From: Oscillospiraceae bacterium
Lineage (GTDB): Bacteria > Bacillota > Clostridia > Oscillospirales > Ruminococcaceae
NCBI GenBank assembly: GCA_024684395.1
Contig: JAIKWY010000110.1
Coordinates: 1 to 64,000, forward strand
Reading direction: 5' to 3'
DNA: 64,000 bases
Position 1 is the first letter of the stretch; each line of letters starts with the position of its first letter. This document shows positions 16,286-24,878 of this stretch, piece after piece. Under the pieces are notes generated by a model. That model had not been told where the DNA came from. It saw only the letters and a program-made list of their open reading frames with translations, and did no database searches. The translations under genes and the position numbers were made by a program.

Positions 16286-16999
16286 ATGAAAAAGAGAATG
16301 GCTGCCGGGGTGGCGGCGCTGGTGATGGGGCTGTCTGTGGCATCGCTCCCGGTGCAGGCGCTGAGCCTGGGTAATGTCAACGGCGACGGTGCCGTGAATG
16401 CGTCCGATGCGGCGGTCGTGCTGATCGCATCGGCGGCGATGGGCGCAGGGCGCAGCAGCGGGCTTTCCGGTGCGCAGCTACAGGCTGCTGATGTCAACGG
16501 CGACAGCGTGGTCAATGCATCCGATGCGGCGGTCATCCTCATCTATGCCGCAGCGGCGGGGGCTGGCAGCACGCAGACGCTCGAAGAATACCTCCGGTCG
16601 CAGGGGCAGAGCGGGATGCAGAGCTATGCGGATGCGGTGGTCTATTATGTCAATGTCGAGCGGCAGAAGGCGGGGCTGAGACCCGTTTCGGTGATGCCTT
16701 CCCTGCAAAATGCGGCGCAGACCCGTGCCAACGAGCTGTGTACCTCCTATTCCCACACCCGCCCCGACGGACGTGATCCGCTTACGGCGCTGGACGATGC
16801 GGGGATCCGGTGGGGACATGCCGGGGAGAATATCGCCTATGGCAATCTGTCGGCGGAGGAGATGGTGAACGCCTGGATGGCTTCCAAGCCGCACAAAGCC
16901 AATATCTTGCAGGAGGATTTCGAGTACATCGGCGTCGGCGTGGCGGAGAAGAACGGGATGCGCTACTGGGCACAGCTCTTTGCAGGGCTGCTGTACTGA
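16286..16999 (+). CDS. Secreted CAP/SCP-domain protein with N-terminal dockerin
   Basis: A 237-residue secreted protein: signal peptide (1-26), a complete dockerin directly after it (about 27-92, loops NVNGDGAVNASDAA and DVNGDSVVNASDAA), then a CAP domain (about 110-237). The CAP part has YSHTRPDGRDP, the GENIAYG strand and WMASKPHKANIL, giving the usual His/Glu/His cleft residues. Bacterial CAP proteins are common in the cell envelope but their activity is poorly defined. An N-terminal dockerin is less usual than a C-terminal one. The NASDAA dockerin is of the same class as those on ScaB and the LRR protein. AGGAGG precedes the ATG. Confidence 0.92.
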   Translation: MKKRMAAGVAALVMGLSVASLPVQALSLGNVNGDGAVNASDAAVVLIASAAMGAGRSSGLSGAQLQAADVNGDSVVNASDAAVILIYAAAAGAGSTQTLEEYLRSQGQSGMQSYADAVVYYVNVERQKAGLRPVSVMPSLQNAAQTRANELCTSYSHTRPDGRDPLTALDDAGIRWGHAGENIAYGNLSAEEMVNAWMASKPHKANILQEDFEYIGVGVAEKNGMRYWAQLFAGLLY

Positions 17000-17039
17000 G
17001 CGCATGGCGGGGATCTGCCGGAATAAACAGAATAGCGCC

Positions 17040-17074
17040 AAAATGCCTCCCGGGGTGAACCGGGAGGCATTTTT
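17040..17074 (+). terminator. Terminator after the CAP gene
   Basis: AAATGCCTCCCGG (17040-17052) pairs with CCGGGAGGCATTT (17059-17071), followed by T residues. Confidence 0.85.
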
Positions 17075-17437
17075 ACAGAAAAAAGATGACAAGGACTATT
17101 GTCTGAGACGCAATGAACTGCATCAGAGCGGCTTGTGTGACGGATGAAAATGCACAACGATGCCCCCTTGCGAAGCATTGGGGGCATGTGGTCATATAAA
17201 CAATACGCTTCCGGATCGCAGAGCGACCTGCCGGCACGGGCTTCGTGCAGATACACAAATGCCCTCCGGTGGGAGGGTACTTGTGCATGATATAGGGATT
17301 ATTGGGGATTTATCATAATAACGCTGGGGTAGAAACGTTATTACCGTAAATCAGGTAGCTATACTTGCTACGCCATCAATTATAACGGACTTATATGTGA
17401 ATTTGGTGATAGCTATGTGATAGAATTGTGAAAATTG
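17075..17437. other. Gene-free stretch with repeat-like hairpins
   Basis: No gene seen. It contains a hairpin around ATGCCCCC/GGGGGCAT with CGAAGCATTGG (about 17160-17180), which resembles CGAAGCATTGG near 14720. Other elements are a CCGGCACGGGCTTCGTGC segment near 17232, a CCCTCC/GGAGGG hairpin near 17263-17278 and an AATAACG/CGTTATT hairpin near 17317-17343 that could end the histidine-kinase transcript on the minus strand. Confidence 0.4.
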
Positions 17438-18877
17438 TCATTTTCTCATCAAAAACCAGAAAACGGAGCCCTCGCCGAGCTTCGACTGCACGCCGAAGGT
17501 ATAATTATGCAGCTTCAAGATCGCCTTGACGATCGACAAGCCGAGACCGGTGCCGACAACTTCCCGCTTGTGGTTCTCGCTGCGGTAGTACTTGTCGAAG
17601 ATCTTGCGGATCTTGTCCTCCTCGATGCCGTCGCCGGTGTCACGCACCTCGATGCGCACGCCCTCGTCTGTGTTCACCTGGCGGACAAAGACGTTCTTGT
17701 CCTCGCCGGTGTAGTTGATGGCGTTGTTGATGAGGTTGCAGACCACACGCTCCATCTTGCCGGGGTCGCAGGTGATCTCGCAGGATTCGTCCGGGGTGAA
17801 GTGGATGTTGTAGCCCATCTGCTCGGAGACGCCCTTGTAGCGGGTGATGATGTCGGAGAGCCAGGCCGCTGCGTCGATGGTCTGCAATTCGAGCTTCTGG
17901 GAGCCGTTCTCGAGCTTGGACAGGTCGAGGATGTCGTTGACCAGTGCGGTCAGGCGGTCGGTCTCGTCAATGATGACTTGCAGATGCATGTTGCGCTTCA
18001 CGGGGTTGTCGCCGGAGAGGTCACGGATCATCTCGGCATAGGCTTTGAGCATCGTCAGCGGCGTGCGCAGATCGTGGGAGACATTCGCCACGAGGTCACG
18101 CTGCATGGAATCCGCCTTGGAGATCTCCCGCTCCGCATCGGTCAGCGCCCGTGCCAGCTCATCCACCTCCCGGCAGCTGCCGCCCTCAAAGCGGGTCTGG
18201 TAGTCGCCGTGTGCCATGCGCTTGGCGGATTCGGTGATCTTGGTGATCGGCACGGAGAGACGGTTGGAGAGCCCCACTGCCATGAGAAAGCCCACTGCCA
18301 GGATCACAAGGCTGAGGATGAGGATGAAGTGCTTCTGGATGTGCAAGGTCGTGCCGACGGGTTCGAGGATCGTGTTCAGGAAGATGCAGCCCTGTATGTC
18401 GTCCTTGGTGCCGATGATGCGGCCGACCACGAGCGTCTGCATACCGATCTTCTCGTTGAAGACTTTCAGCCGGATGGTGCCGTCCTCGCTCTGGTCGAGG
18501 GCTTCGACAAATTGCAGGATCATCGTGTCATGGCCGTGGAGAAGGCAGTTGTTGCCCATCACGTCACGGTAATAGGGCGCACGGTTGCGGCTGTCGAACA
18601 GCGAGATGCAGACCTGGTTGCTGACAGCGGCATTGGTGAGCTTCTGGCGGAAGGTCTCACGGTCTTCGTTCGCAAACGAATCGAGCAGCATGTCTGCGAT
18701 CTCCTCGGTCTCCCGGATGCGGGTGTTGTAGTAGACACGCTCGAGCAGCACGACTTCGAGCAGCCAGAGGAGACCTGCCATGATGATCGTGAGCAGCACG
18801 AAGCACAGGGCGATCTTGACCTGTAACGGCGTGCGGCTGCTCAGACGTCTGTGGAGTGCCTTAATTCGCCTCAGCAT
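17438..18877 (-). CDS. Sensor histidine kinase
   Basis: A 479-residue membrane kinase, partner of the response regulator just upstream. Order: first membrane helix (about 20-45), extracytoplasmic sensor region (about 46-185), second helix (about 186-208), HAMP linker, dimerisation domain with the phospho-acceptor motif SHDLRTPLTM (near residue 270), and the ATP-binding domain with NLINNAINYT (N box), DTGDGIEEDKIRKIFDKYY (G1/F region) and GTGLGLSI (G2). The start ATG overlaps the end of the response-regulator gene by 17 bases, indicating coupled translation. The signal is unknown. Confidence 0.95.
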   Translation of the reverse strand: MLRRIKALHRRLSSRTPLQVKIALCFVLLTIIMAGLLWLLEVVLLERVYYNTRIRETEEIADMLLDSFANEDRETFRQKLTNAAVSNQVCISLFDSRNRAPYYRDVMGNNCLLHGHDTMILQFVEALDQSEDGTIRLKVFNEKIGMQTLVVGRIIGTKDDIQGCIFLNTILEPVGTTLHIQKHFILILSLVILAVGFLMAVGLSNRLSVPITKITESAKRMAHGDYQTRFEGGSCREVDELARALTDAEREISKADSMQRDLVANVSHDLRTPLTMLKAYAEMIRDLSGDNPVKRNMHLQVIIDETDRLTALVNDILDLSKLENGSQKLELQTIDAAAWLSDIITRYKGVSEQMGYNIHFTPDESCEITCDPGKMERVVCNLINNAINYTGEDKNVFVRQVNTDEGVRIEVRDTGDGIEEDKIRKIFDKYYRSENHKREVVGTGLGLSIVKAILKLHNYTFGVQSKLGEGSVFWFLMRK

Positions 18878-19550
18878 CGAATTTATAGCCGATGCTGCGC
18901 AGCGTTACGATGTGGTTCCGGTAGTTGCCGAGACTGCTGCGGAGCATCTTGATGTGCGTATCGACCGTTCTGTCATCGCCGAAGAAATCATAGCCCCAGA
19001 CGGCTTCGAGGAGCTGCTCTCTCGACAGGGCACGACCCTTGTTGCGCACGAGGTAGAACAGCAGGTCGTATTCCTTGGGGGTCATGGACGCCTTGACGCC
19101 GTCTACATAGACCTCACGCCCGGAGAGGTCGATCTCGAGACCGCCGAATTTCAGGCGCTCTTCGCCGTTGTCTGCCGGTGCGGCGGATGCCTTGCTGCGC
19201 AGGAGCACTGCCTTGACACGAGCCATCAGCTCCTTGGGGGAGAAGGGCTTCACGACATAGTCATCGACACCGATCTCGAAGCCGAACAGCTTGTCATACT
19301 CCTCGCCGCGGGCGGAGAGCATGATGATCGGGATGGACTTGGTCTTGCGGATCTCCTTGCTGGCGGAATAGCCGTCGAGCTTGGGCATCATGACATCCAT
19401 GATGACAAGGTCATAATCATTCTGGCGGCATTTTTCAACAGCCTCCATGCCGTTGGCGGCTTCGTCTACTTCATAGCCCTCAAATTCTGCATATTCTCTG
19501 ACGACGGCACGGATGTTGACTTCGTCGTCTACAATTAACAGTCTGCTCAT
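18861..19550 (-). CDS. OmpR/PhoB-family response regulator
   Basis: A 229-residue two-component regulator. The receiver domain (1-115) has the acidic pair Asp8/Asp9, the phosphorylation site Asp52 in VIMDVMMP and the conserved Lys in VVKPFSPKEL. The C-terminal domain (about 135-229) is an OmpR-type winged helix with FYLVRNKGRALSREQLLE and DRTVDTHIKMLRSSLG. I chose the ATG at 19550 (AAAGGACG upstream) instead of a start 12 codons earlier. It is first in a two-gene operon with the histidine kinase. Target genes cannot be told from sequence; the CapA-like gene is divergent next door. Confidence 0.95.
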   Translation of the reverse strand: MSRLLIVDDEVNIRAVVREYAEFEGYEVDEAANGMEAVEKCRQNDYDLVIMDVMMPKLDGYSASKEIRKTKSIPIIMLSARGEEYDKLFGFEIGVDDYVVKPFSPKELMARVKAVLLRSKASAAPADNGEERLKFGGLEIDLSGREVYVDGVKASMTPKEYDLLFYLVRNKGRALSREQLLEAVWGYDFFGDDRTVDTHIKMLRSSLGNYRNHIVTLRSIGYKFDAEAN

Positions 19551-19598
19551 GGTGATAACGTCCTTTCTCTTTGAAATGGAGCGCAATGCTCTGCTATT

Positions 19599-19627
19599 AT
19601 TATAACAGATTATAACTTATTTTACAA
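19599..19627 (-). promoter_or_regulatory. Promoter for the two-component operon
   Basis: Minus-strand TTGTAA (19622-19627), 17-base spacer, TATAAT (19599-19604). Confidence 0.75.
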
Positions 19628-19707
19628 GAGCGAAGTGTGAGTTTTGTGATAATCCGGGCAAAATGCGATGATATTTCGGTCGAATTGCGAAAAATCAGAA
19701 AAAAGCA

Positions 19708-19736
19708 TTGCGTTTTCGGGAAATTTGTGGTATACT
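19708..19736 (+). promoter_or_regulatory. Promoter for the CapA-like gene
   Basis: TTGCGT (19708-19713), 17-base spacer, TATACT (19731-19736), about 60 bases before the chosen ATG. Confidence 0.65.
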
Positions 19737-19795
19737 GGACTTTTGTAGGAAAAGATCCGAAGGACGTTTTGTCAAACAGAAAGGAAGCAGATACT

Positions 19796-21073
19796 ATGAA
19801 GATACGCAAGATGCTCGCATGTCTTGCTGCATGTATGATGCTCACGGCTGCCGGCTGCGGCAGTGCGAGCAGGAACGACCCGAACCGGGCTGTCAATTCC
19901 GGCGAGGGGATCGTGGACGAGCGCTCCGGCGGCAAGACCGCTACGGAGGCAGGTCAGGAGGAGGAGACCACCGAGGCGGAAACAGAGGCGCCTTCCGGAA
20001 AGAGCGGCAAGGTCAGCTTCCTGGCAGTCGGTGACAACCTCATCCACTCTGCCGTGTACCGGACGGCTGCGGAGCATGCCGGGGACGGGGAAGCGTACAA
20101 TTTCCGCTATTGCTATCAGTATGTGGCGGATAAGATCGGTGCTGCCGATCTGGCGTTCATCAACCAGGAGACGGTCATCTGCGGCGGCGAGTATGAGATC
20201 TCGGGCTCGAACCTGAATTTCTGCTCCCCGGATGAGCTTGGCGACGAGCTGATCGATCTGGGCTTTGACATCATCAACCTTTCCAATAACCATATCCTCG
20301 ACAAGGGCTCTGACGGTATGCGTGCCTGCCTGGATTACTGGGATTCGCAGGTGGACAAGCATCCGGGGCTGATCGTGGAGGGCGTTTACCGGGATTATCA
20401 GGATATGTTCAACTACCGCACGGTCGAGGTCAACGGCATCACCATCGGCGTGCTGGGCTATACCGATCATACCAACGGCTATTCGCTGCCGTCGGATTCC
20501 GAGATGCGCATCCCCTACACGAACGAGGAGAAGCTGATCCAGCAGCAGGTGAGCGAGCTCAAGGAGCAGGTGGACTGCGTGGTCGTTTCCACCCACTGGG
20601 GTGTGGAGGATACGCATACCATCCCGGAGGAGTCAAAGGATCTGGCGCAGAAGCTCATCAACTGGGGTGCTGATGTCGTCATCGGAACGGGTCCGCATAC
20701 CCTGCAGTCGATGGAGTACCTGAGTCGCCCGGACGGGTCGCAGGGATTTGTGTACTATTCGCTCGGCAACTTTATCTCCGGGCAGACGGATAATTTCAAC
20801 ATGGTCGGTGGTATGGCACTGTTTGATATTGTCATGACGGACGGCGAGCTGACGATCGAGGAGCCGAAGCTGACACCGGTCATCACGCAGTATGAGACCG
20901 GCGGTCTGAAGGATGTGCGTGTCGTGCCGTATTATGACTATACGGACGAGATGGCGGCAAACCACGGCATCCCGTACTCTCCGATGGGTACTGCCAAGAA
21001 CTGGGGCTGGGATGTTGTCAACCGCATTGTCGAGAACAACGTGCCGGAGGAGTATCAGAAGCTCGATAAGTAA
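19796..21073 (+). CDS. CapA-family lipoprotein (metallophosphatase fold)
   Basis: A 425-residue lipoprotein with signal peptide and lipobox LTAAGC, a Glu/Thr-rich linker, then a CapA-type domain (about 80-400). Visible family motifs are FLAVGDNLIH, FINQETVICGG, DIINLSNNHILDKG, VVVSTHWGVE and VIGTGPHTLQSME, which carry the metal ligands of the calcineurin-like fold. Relatives take part in poly-gamma-glutamate capsule synthesis, but capBC genes are absent here, so a wall or polymer-hydrolysis role is equally possible. I chose the ATG at 19796 because it follows AAAGGAAG and starts a clean lipoprotein signal. Confidence 0.9.
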   Translation: MKIRKMLACLAACMMLTAAGCGSASRNDPNRAVNSGEGIVDERSGGKTATEAGQEEETTEAETEAPSGKSGKVSFLAVGDNLIHSAVYRTAAEHAGDGEAYNFRYCYQYVADKIGAADLAFINQETVICGGEYEISGSNLNFCSPDELGDELIDLGFDIINLSNNHILDKGSDGMRACLDYWDSQVDKHPGLIVEGVYRDYQDMFNYRTVEVNGITIGVLGYTDHTNGYSLPSDSEMRIPYTNEEKLIQQQVSELKEQVDCVVVSTHWGVEDTHTIPEESKDLAQKLINWGADVVIGTGPHTLQSMEYLSRPDGSQGFVYYSLGNFISGQTDNFNMVGGMALFDIVMTDGELTIEEPKLTPVITQYETGGLKDVRVVPYYDYTDEMAANHGIPYSPMGTAKNWGWDVVNRIVENNVPEEYQKLDK

Positions 21074-21128
21074 GCACAGAGCCAGTGTGGGCATCCTGCT
21101 TTGAGGATCACGGTATTTTATGAACTTT

Positions 21129-21161
21129 CGCCTCTCTGCTGTTGCAGAGGGGCGTTTTTTT
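21129..21161 (+). terminator. Terminator after the CapA-like gene
   Basis: An 11-bp stem CGCCTCTCTGC/GCAGAGGGGCG around TGTT is followed by seven T. Confidence 0.85.
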
Positions 21162-21239
21162 ATCAGGTTGAATTGAGATGCGGAGTGGAATGGCGCAAAT
21201 GTGCCACCGGGATGGGGCGGAGCGCAAAGCTGGAAATGG

Positions 21240-21460
21240 AACGCAGGGTACAGGCGTATCTCTCTGCATAGGACGGTGACTGTGCGGGCGTGATGGAATG
21301 GGGGAATGGGTGCGGAGTAGAAAGGGGAACGCAGGGTACAGGCGTGTCACTCTCCACAAAGGGCGGTGACTGTGCGGGCGTGATGGAATGGGTGCGGAGT
21401 TGAAAGGGGAATGCAGGGTACAGGCGTATCTCTCTCCACACAGGTGCGGGAGCTGCACGG
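21240..21460. repeat. Three tandem imperfect repeats
   Basis: Unit beginning AACGCAGGGTACAGGCGT and running through CGGTGACTGTGCGGGCGTGA to GTGCGGAGT-GAAAGGGG. Copies are 21240-21327 (88 bases, with a small internal duplication of GGAATGGG), 21328-21409 (82 bases) and a truncated third at 21410-21460. No coding sense is evident. Confidence 0.75.
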
Positions 21461-21755
21461 GCGGAGCAAAGACGCACCGGAGAAAGAGAAAAAACGGGGT
21501 GTGGGGCGGAGCCCCACAAAAGGGGTCGCAGGGCGCAGCCCCGTCCCCCCATGAGCGCCCGGAGCGAAGCGATCGGGCGCTCTTTCAGGCGGAAAAAGGA
21601 AATATGTAAAAGCTGTTTATCGCAGAAATTCAGGAACAAATTCATTTTCACTTCATAAAAGCAGTGCCAGAAATGCGACACCGCTTTTTGCTTTGTGAGA
21701 AGCATAAAAAACGGGACGCCTGCTTTGGCTATAATGATGATTTTTCAAAAAAGTG
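21461..21755. other. Gene-free palindrome-rich stretch
   Basis: No gene seen. Three GC-rich palindromes follow one another: GTGGGGC-GGA-GCCCCAC, GGGG...GCCCC, and GAGCGCCCG...CGGGCGCTC (near 21553-21580) followed by TTTC. After about 21600 the DNA turns AT-rich and leads into the scaC promoters. Confidence 0.45.
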
Positions 21756-21784
21756 TTTACTTTTTTTAGGGTCTGATATATAAT
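21756..21784 (+). promoter_or_regulatory. Upstream promoter of the scaffoldin cluster
   Basis: TTTACT (21756-21761), 17-base spacer, TATAAT (21779-21784), about 315 bases before scaC. Confidence 0.6.
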
Positions 21785-21927
21785 AACTTGTAAGGACAAC
21801 TGACCGAACTGTAATAAAATCGTAACCGACTTTGTGCATTCTGGATAAAATATTTTCAACCTTTGTGTAGGGTGCACAAATCGGGATATGCTTTTTTTAC
21901 ATCCCACACAAAATGTTATAATTTCTA

Positions 21928-21956
21928 TTGACTTATGTGATATTTTGTCCTATAAT
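21928..21956 (+). promoter_or_regulatory. Main promoter of the scaffoldin cluster
   Basis: TTGACT (21928-21933), 17-base spacer, TATAAT (21951-21956), giving a leader of about 140 nt before scaC. Confidence 0.8.
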
Positions 21957-22101
21957 AACAATAAGTAGATATGCGGTGAATTGTCGGCCATCGCATTGAC
22001 GCTTAATGATATGAGGATATAATTTGAGGAAGTGCGGCTTCCTTTGGTTATATGGCTTTGTATTACTTCAAAAACCAATTACAATGAAGGAGGAACGACT
22101 A

Positions 22102-22926
22102 ATGAAGGTAAGCAAAATTGTTGCCGGTCTGGCTGCTGCTGCAATGCTCGCAGCTATGTCTTCTCAGACTGTACTGGCAGCAGACACAATTACTATCAAG
22201 GCTGACGAGGTGGCTGCAGCAGCAGGTGAGAACTTCACGCTGAATATTTCGCTGGATGGGGTTCCGGCACAGGGTATTTCCGTGATGGAGTTCGCAGTTA
22301 AGTACGATACGAAGGCTGTGGAGAACGTTAAGGTATCCGCAGGCGCGATCGCAAAGAACGGGGTAGACGATGTTGAGAAATTTGAAGGGGCAACTGCGTT
22401 TGTAGCCGACACAAGCACAGCGGGTCTCATCACGATTACGTATTCTACATCTCAGACAGATGCTAAGTACTGCGTTTCCGCAGACGGCGTTTACGCTACG
22501 ATCACAGGTACTGTAAAGGCAGGAACAGCTGACGGCTCCTATCCGGTAGAGATCGTTGCCATCGACCGTGAGACGAAGGAAGGCTCCGGTACGAAGAACA
22601 AGGATATCAAGGCGGGCTATATCGATGCTGACCAGAAGGGCACTCTGTATGCGACCACGGTCGTAAACGGTGCTGTGGTCGTTGGCGGCGATGTGGTCGA
22701 TCCTACATCTGATCCCGGCAAGGTAGTCTATGGTGACGTTGACGAAAGCGGCAAGGTCGATATCATTGATGTTATCACGCTGAACAAGAACCTCATGGTA
22801 GGTGAAGCCCTCACAGCTCAGGGCAAGATCAATGCCGATGTTGACAAGAACGGTTCCGTAGACGAGGTTGATTCTCTGAACATCCTGAAGTACGTTGTAG
22901 AGATCGTAACTGAACTGCCCGTTTGA
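22102..22926 (+). CDS. scaC: ScaC-like adaptor scaffoldin (cohesin plus dockerin)
   Basis: A 274-residue secreted adaptor: signal peptide (1-29, cut after VLA), one cohesin (about 30-200) and a C-terminal dockerin (about 208-272, loops GDVDESGKVDIIDV and DVDKNGSVDEVD). In R. flavefaciens the small scaffoldin ScaC docks onto ScaA and offers its own cohesin to other enzymes, widening what the complex can carry. This dockerin closely matches that of the GH10 xylanase downstream (both end LNILKYVVEI), so adaptor and enzyme should compete for the same cohesins. The chosen ATG follows GAAGGAGGAACGACTA. First gene of the cluster, immediately before scaA. Confidence 0.85.
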   Translation: MKVSKIVAGLAAAAMLAAMSSQTVLAADTITIKADEVAAAAGENFTLNISLDGVPAQGISVMEFAVKYDTKAVENVKVSAGAIAKNGVDDVEKFEGATAFVADTSTAGLITITYSTSQTDAKYCVSADGVYATITGTVKAGTADGSYPVEIVAIDRETKEGSGTKNKDIKAGYIDADQKGTLYATTVVNGAVVVGGDVVDPTSDPGKVVYGDVDESGKVDIIDVITLNKNLMVGEALTAQGKINADVDKNGSVDEVDSLNILKYVVEIVTELPV

Positions 22927-22971
22927 TCACTTGAAACAAAATGACAACTCATGATGTGACGTAATCCGACC

Positions 22972-23000
22972 TTTGCGGACACTGACGGAACGTCCGCAAA
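22972..23000 (+). other. Intercistronic hairpin between scaC and scaA
   Basis: TTTGCGGAC (22972-22980) pairs with GTCCGCAAA (22992-23000). It is followed by A residues, not T, so it is more likely an mRNA processing or stability element than a terminator. Confidence 0.45.
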
Positions 23001-23030
23001 AAACCCACACAAGAAAGGAAAATAATAGTT

Positions 23031-24782
23031 ATGAAGAAGGTAATTTCTGCACTGACTGTCGCTGCAATGTGCGCTTCCATGGCAGCGAGCGCAATTCCTG
23101 CATTCGCCGTTTACAAGACCGGCGATGTAAGTTCCTATCTGAAGGTAATCTCCGCCAGCAAGGGTACCATCTCTGCTGACGGTACAACTGTTACCTTCGA
23201 TTCCGCTGCTGATGCTGCAAGTGCAAAGCTCACCGTTGCACAGTATCTCGTAGCTGACACTGCCAATCCGTCTATCCAGCAGATCGGCGGTCTGTACACC
23301 ACCAACTCTACCAGCATCAAGCTCGGTAACAATGGTCAGGGTGTAGACTACGGCGCTACATTCGCAGAGCAGCAAGTAACTGCTGACGCAGCTCCGTATG
23401 ATGCTGCTCCGGTCACCTTCACGACCACCTCTTATGTAAACTGCTTCGGTTACTACACTGACCTGCTTGAGACCTACACCGTTGGTAACGGTAACGTTTC
23501 CTGGGCTCACAGCAGCAAGTGGCAGGGCGACGGCTGGGTAGGTAACGGCAAGAACGACGTTCTGCTCCTCCAGTGGGCAAGTGACTTCGGCGACAACATC
23601 GGTCACGATGAGGATTATACGACGACTCATCACTTCCTGACCAAGAAGTCCGATCAGTATCCGTTCACTCAGTTCGATGTGAACCTCGATGCTTCTATCG
23701 CTGACGGTACTTACACTGTAGACTTCCTCGAGAGCTATACTCATCCGGAGTATGGTGTAAAGAAGGGCAACTGGATCAACGTTGATGGTAAGAACGTGAT
23801 CGATATCACTGATCTCAAGGGTATCACCATCAAGGTCGGCGGCGGCGAGACCCCGACTGAGACTACTGAGAAGCCTACCGATAAGCCCACTGAGGCTACC
23901 GATAAGCCCACTGAGGCTACTGAGAAGCCCACCGAGAATACTCCTGAGGGCAAGGACATCTCCTCCATCAAGGACTGGACTTGGGTAGTAGATGATTCCG
24001 TTTATGATCCGGCTACCGACAAGGTCGCTACCATCACCGTTCTGAGTGCTGGTACCGATCCTGGTATCTTCGGTTATGACTTCAACATCACCGCAAACGG
24101 TGAGACCCTTGACAAGGCTGGCTTCACCATCGTTCAGATCACCCAGGGCGATGCATACAAGTTCACCACCTTCCAGCCGAACAAGCAGAACGGTCACGTT
24201 GGCGCAACCGAGACCAATGACCAGGTAACCGCAGACTACAAGGCAACTGCCGGCACTACGGTCGTTAAGTACGTGGTACAGGTTCCGAAGACTGCAAAGG
24301 CAGGCGATAAGTTCAAGATCGAGATCATTGATCCTTCTTGCGGTAACTACAACAAGGAGAGCCTGGCTCCGAAGACTCTGGGCGGTACTCTGACCATCGC
24401 TGGCGGTGAGGATACCACTGATCCGACTGAGGAGACCAAGGCTCCGACTGAGGCTACCGAGGAGACCAAGGCTCCGACTGAGGAGACCAAGGCTCCGACT
24501 GAGGAGACCAAGACTCCTCCGGCTCCTGGTTCTTACCTCTATGGTGACGTGAACGAGGACGGCAAGGTTGAGCTGGTTGACGTTGTTAAGCTGAACAGAT
24601 ACCTGACTGGTCTGGATGCTACCATCACCGCTACTGCGACTGTAAATGCAAACTGCTTCCGTGCAGCTGGCGAGTCTGATGCAGATACCACCGCTAACAA
24701 CCTCGATGGTAAGGACTCCATGGAGATCCTGAAGGCTCTGATCGGTCTCGTAAAGACCGCAGATCTGCCGACCAAGGCATAA
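23031..24782 (+). CDS. scaA: ScaA-like scaffoldin
   Basis: A 583-residue secreted scaffoldin: signal peptide (1-26), an N-terminal domain I cannot assign (about 33-275, perhaps a very divergent cohesin or an X-type domain), a TE/KP-rich linker, one clear cohesin (about 314-457), a second Thr/Glu-rich linker with repeated ETKAPTE, and a C-terminal dockerin (about 503-578). The cohesin is almost the same as ScaB cohesins 2-4 even at DNA level. The dockerin differs from those of the enzymes: its second calcium loop is enlarged by an insert (NANCFRAAGESDADTTANN region). In R. flavefaciens the ScaA dockerin binds ScaB; the same is likely here. Confidence 0.82.
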   Translation: MKKVISALTVAAMCASMAASAIPAFAVYKTGDVSSYLKVISASKGTISADGTTVTFDSAADAASAKLTVAQYLVADTANPSIQQIGGLYTTNSTSIKLGNNGQGVDYGATFAEQQVTADAAPYDAAPVTFTTTSYVNCFGYYTDLLETYTVGNGNVSWAHSSKWQGDGWVGNGKNDVLLLQWASDFGDNIGHDEDYTTTHHFLTKKSDQYPFTQFDVNLDASIADGTYTVDFLESYTHPEYGVKKGNWINVDGKNVIDITDLKGITIKVGGGETPTETTEKPTDKPTEATDKPTEATEKPTENTPEGKDISSIKDWTWVVDDSVYDPATDKVATITVLSAGTDPGIFGYDFNITANGETLDKAGFTIVQITQGDAYKFTTFQPNKQNGHVGATETNDQVTADYKATAGTTVVKYVVQVPKTAKAGDKFKIEIIDPSCGNYNKESLAPKTLGGTLTIAGGEDTTDPTEETKAPTEATEETKAPTEETKAPTEETKTPPAPGSYLYGDVNEDGKVELVDVVKLNRYLTGLDATITATATVNANCFRAAGESDADTTANNLDGKDSMEILKALIGLVKTADLPTKA

Positions 24783-24809
24783 TCTTTGCAAATTGACCTG
24801 AAAAATCGT

Positions 24810-24840
24810 GTTCAGCCGGTCTCCGGCTGAACATGGTTTT
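24810..24840 (+). terminator. Hairpin between scaA and scaB
   Basis: GTTCAGCCGG (24810-24819) pairs with CCGGCTGAAC (24823-24832) around TCT, then ATGGTTTT. A weak T-tract suggests partial termination that could set the ratio of ScaA to ScaB. Confidence 0.55.
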
Positions 24841-24878
24841 ACAAGCATAAAATCCATTTCAGAAAGGAAATATGCACA

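Noticed and set aside
23031-23860. Calling the ScaA N-terminal domain a second cohesin
   Set aside because: I cannot see the cohesin strand pattern that is clear in the other copies; it is left as an unassigned domain.
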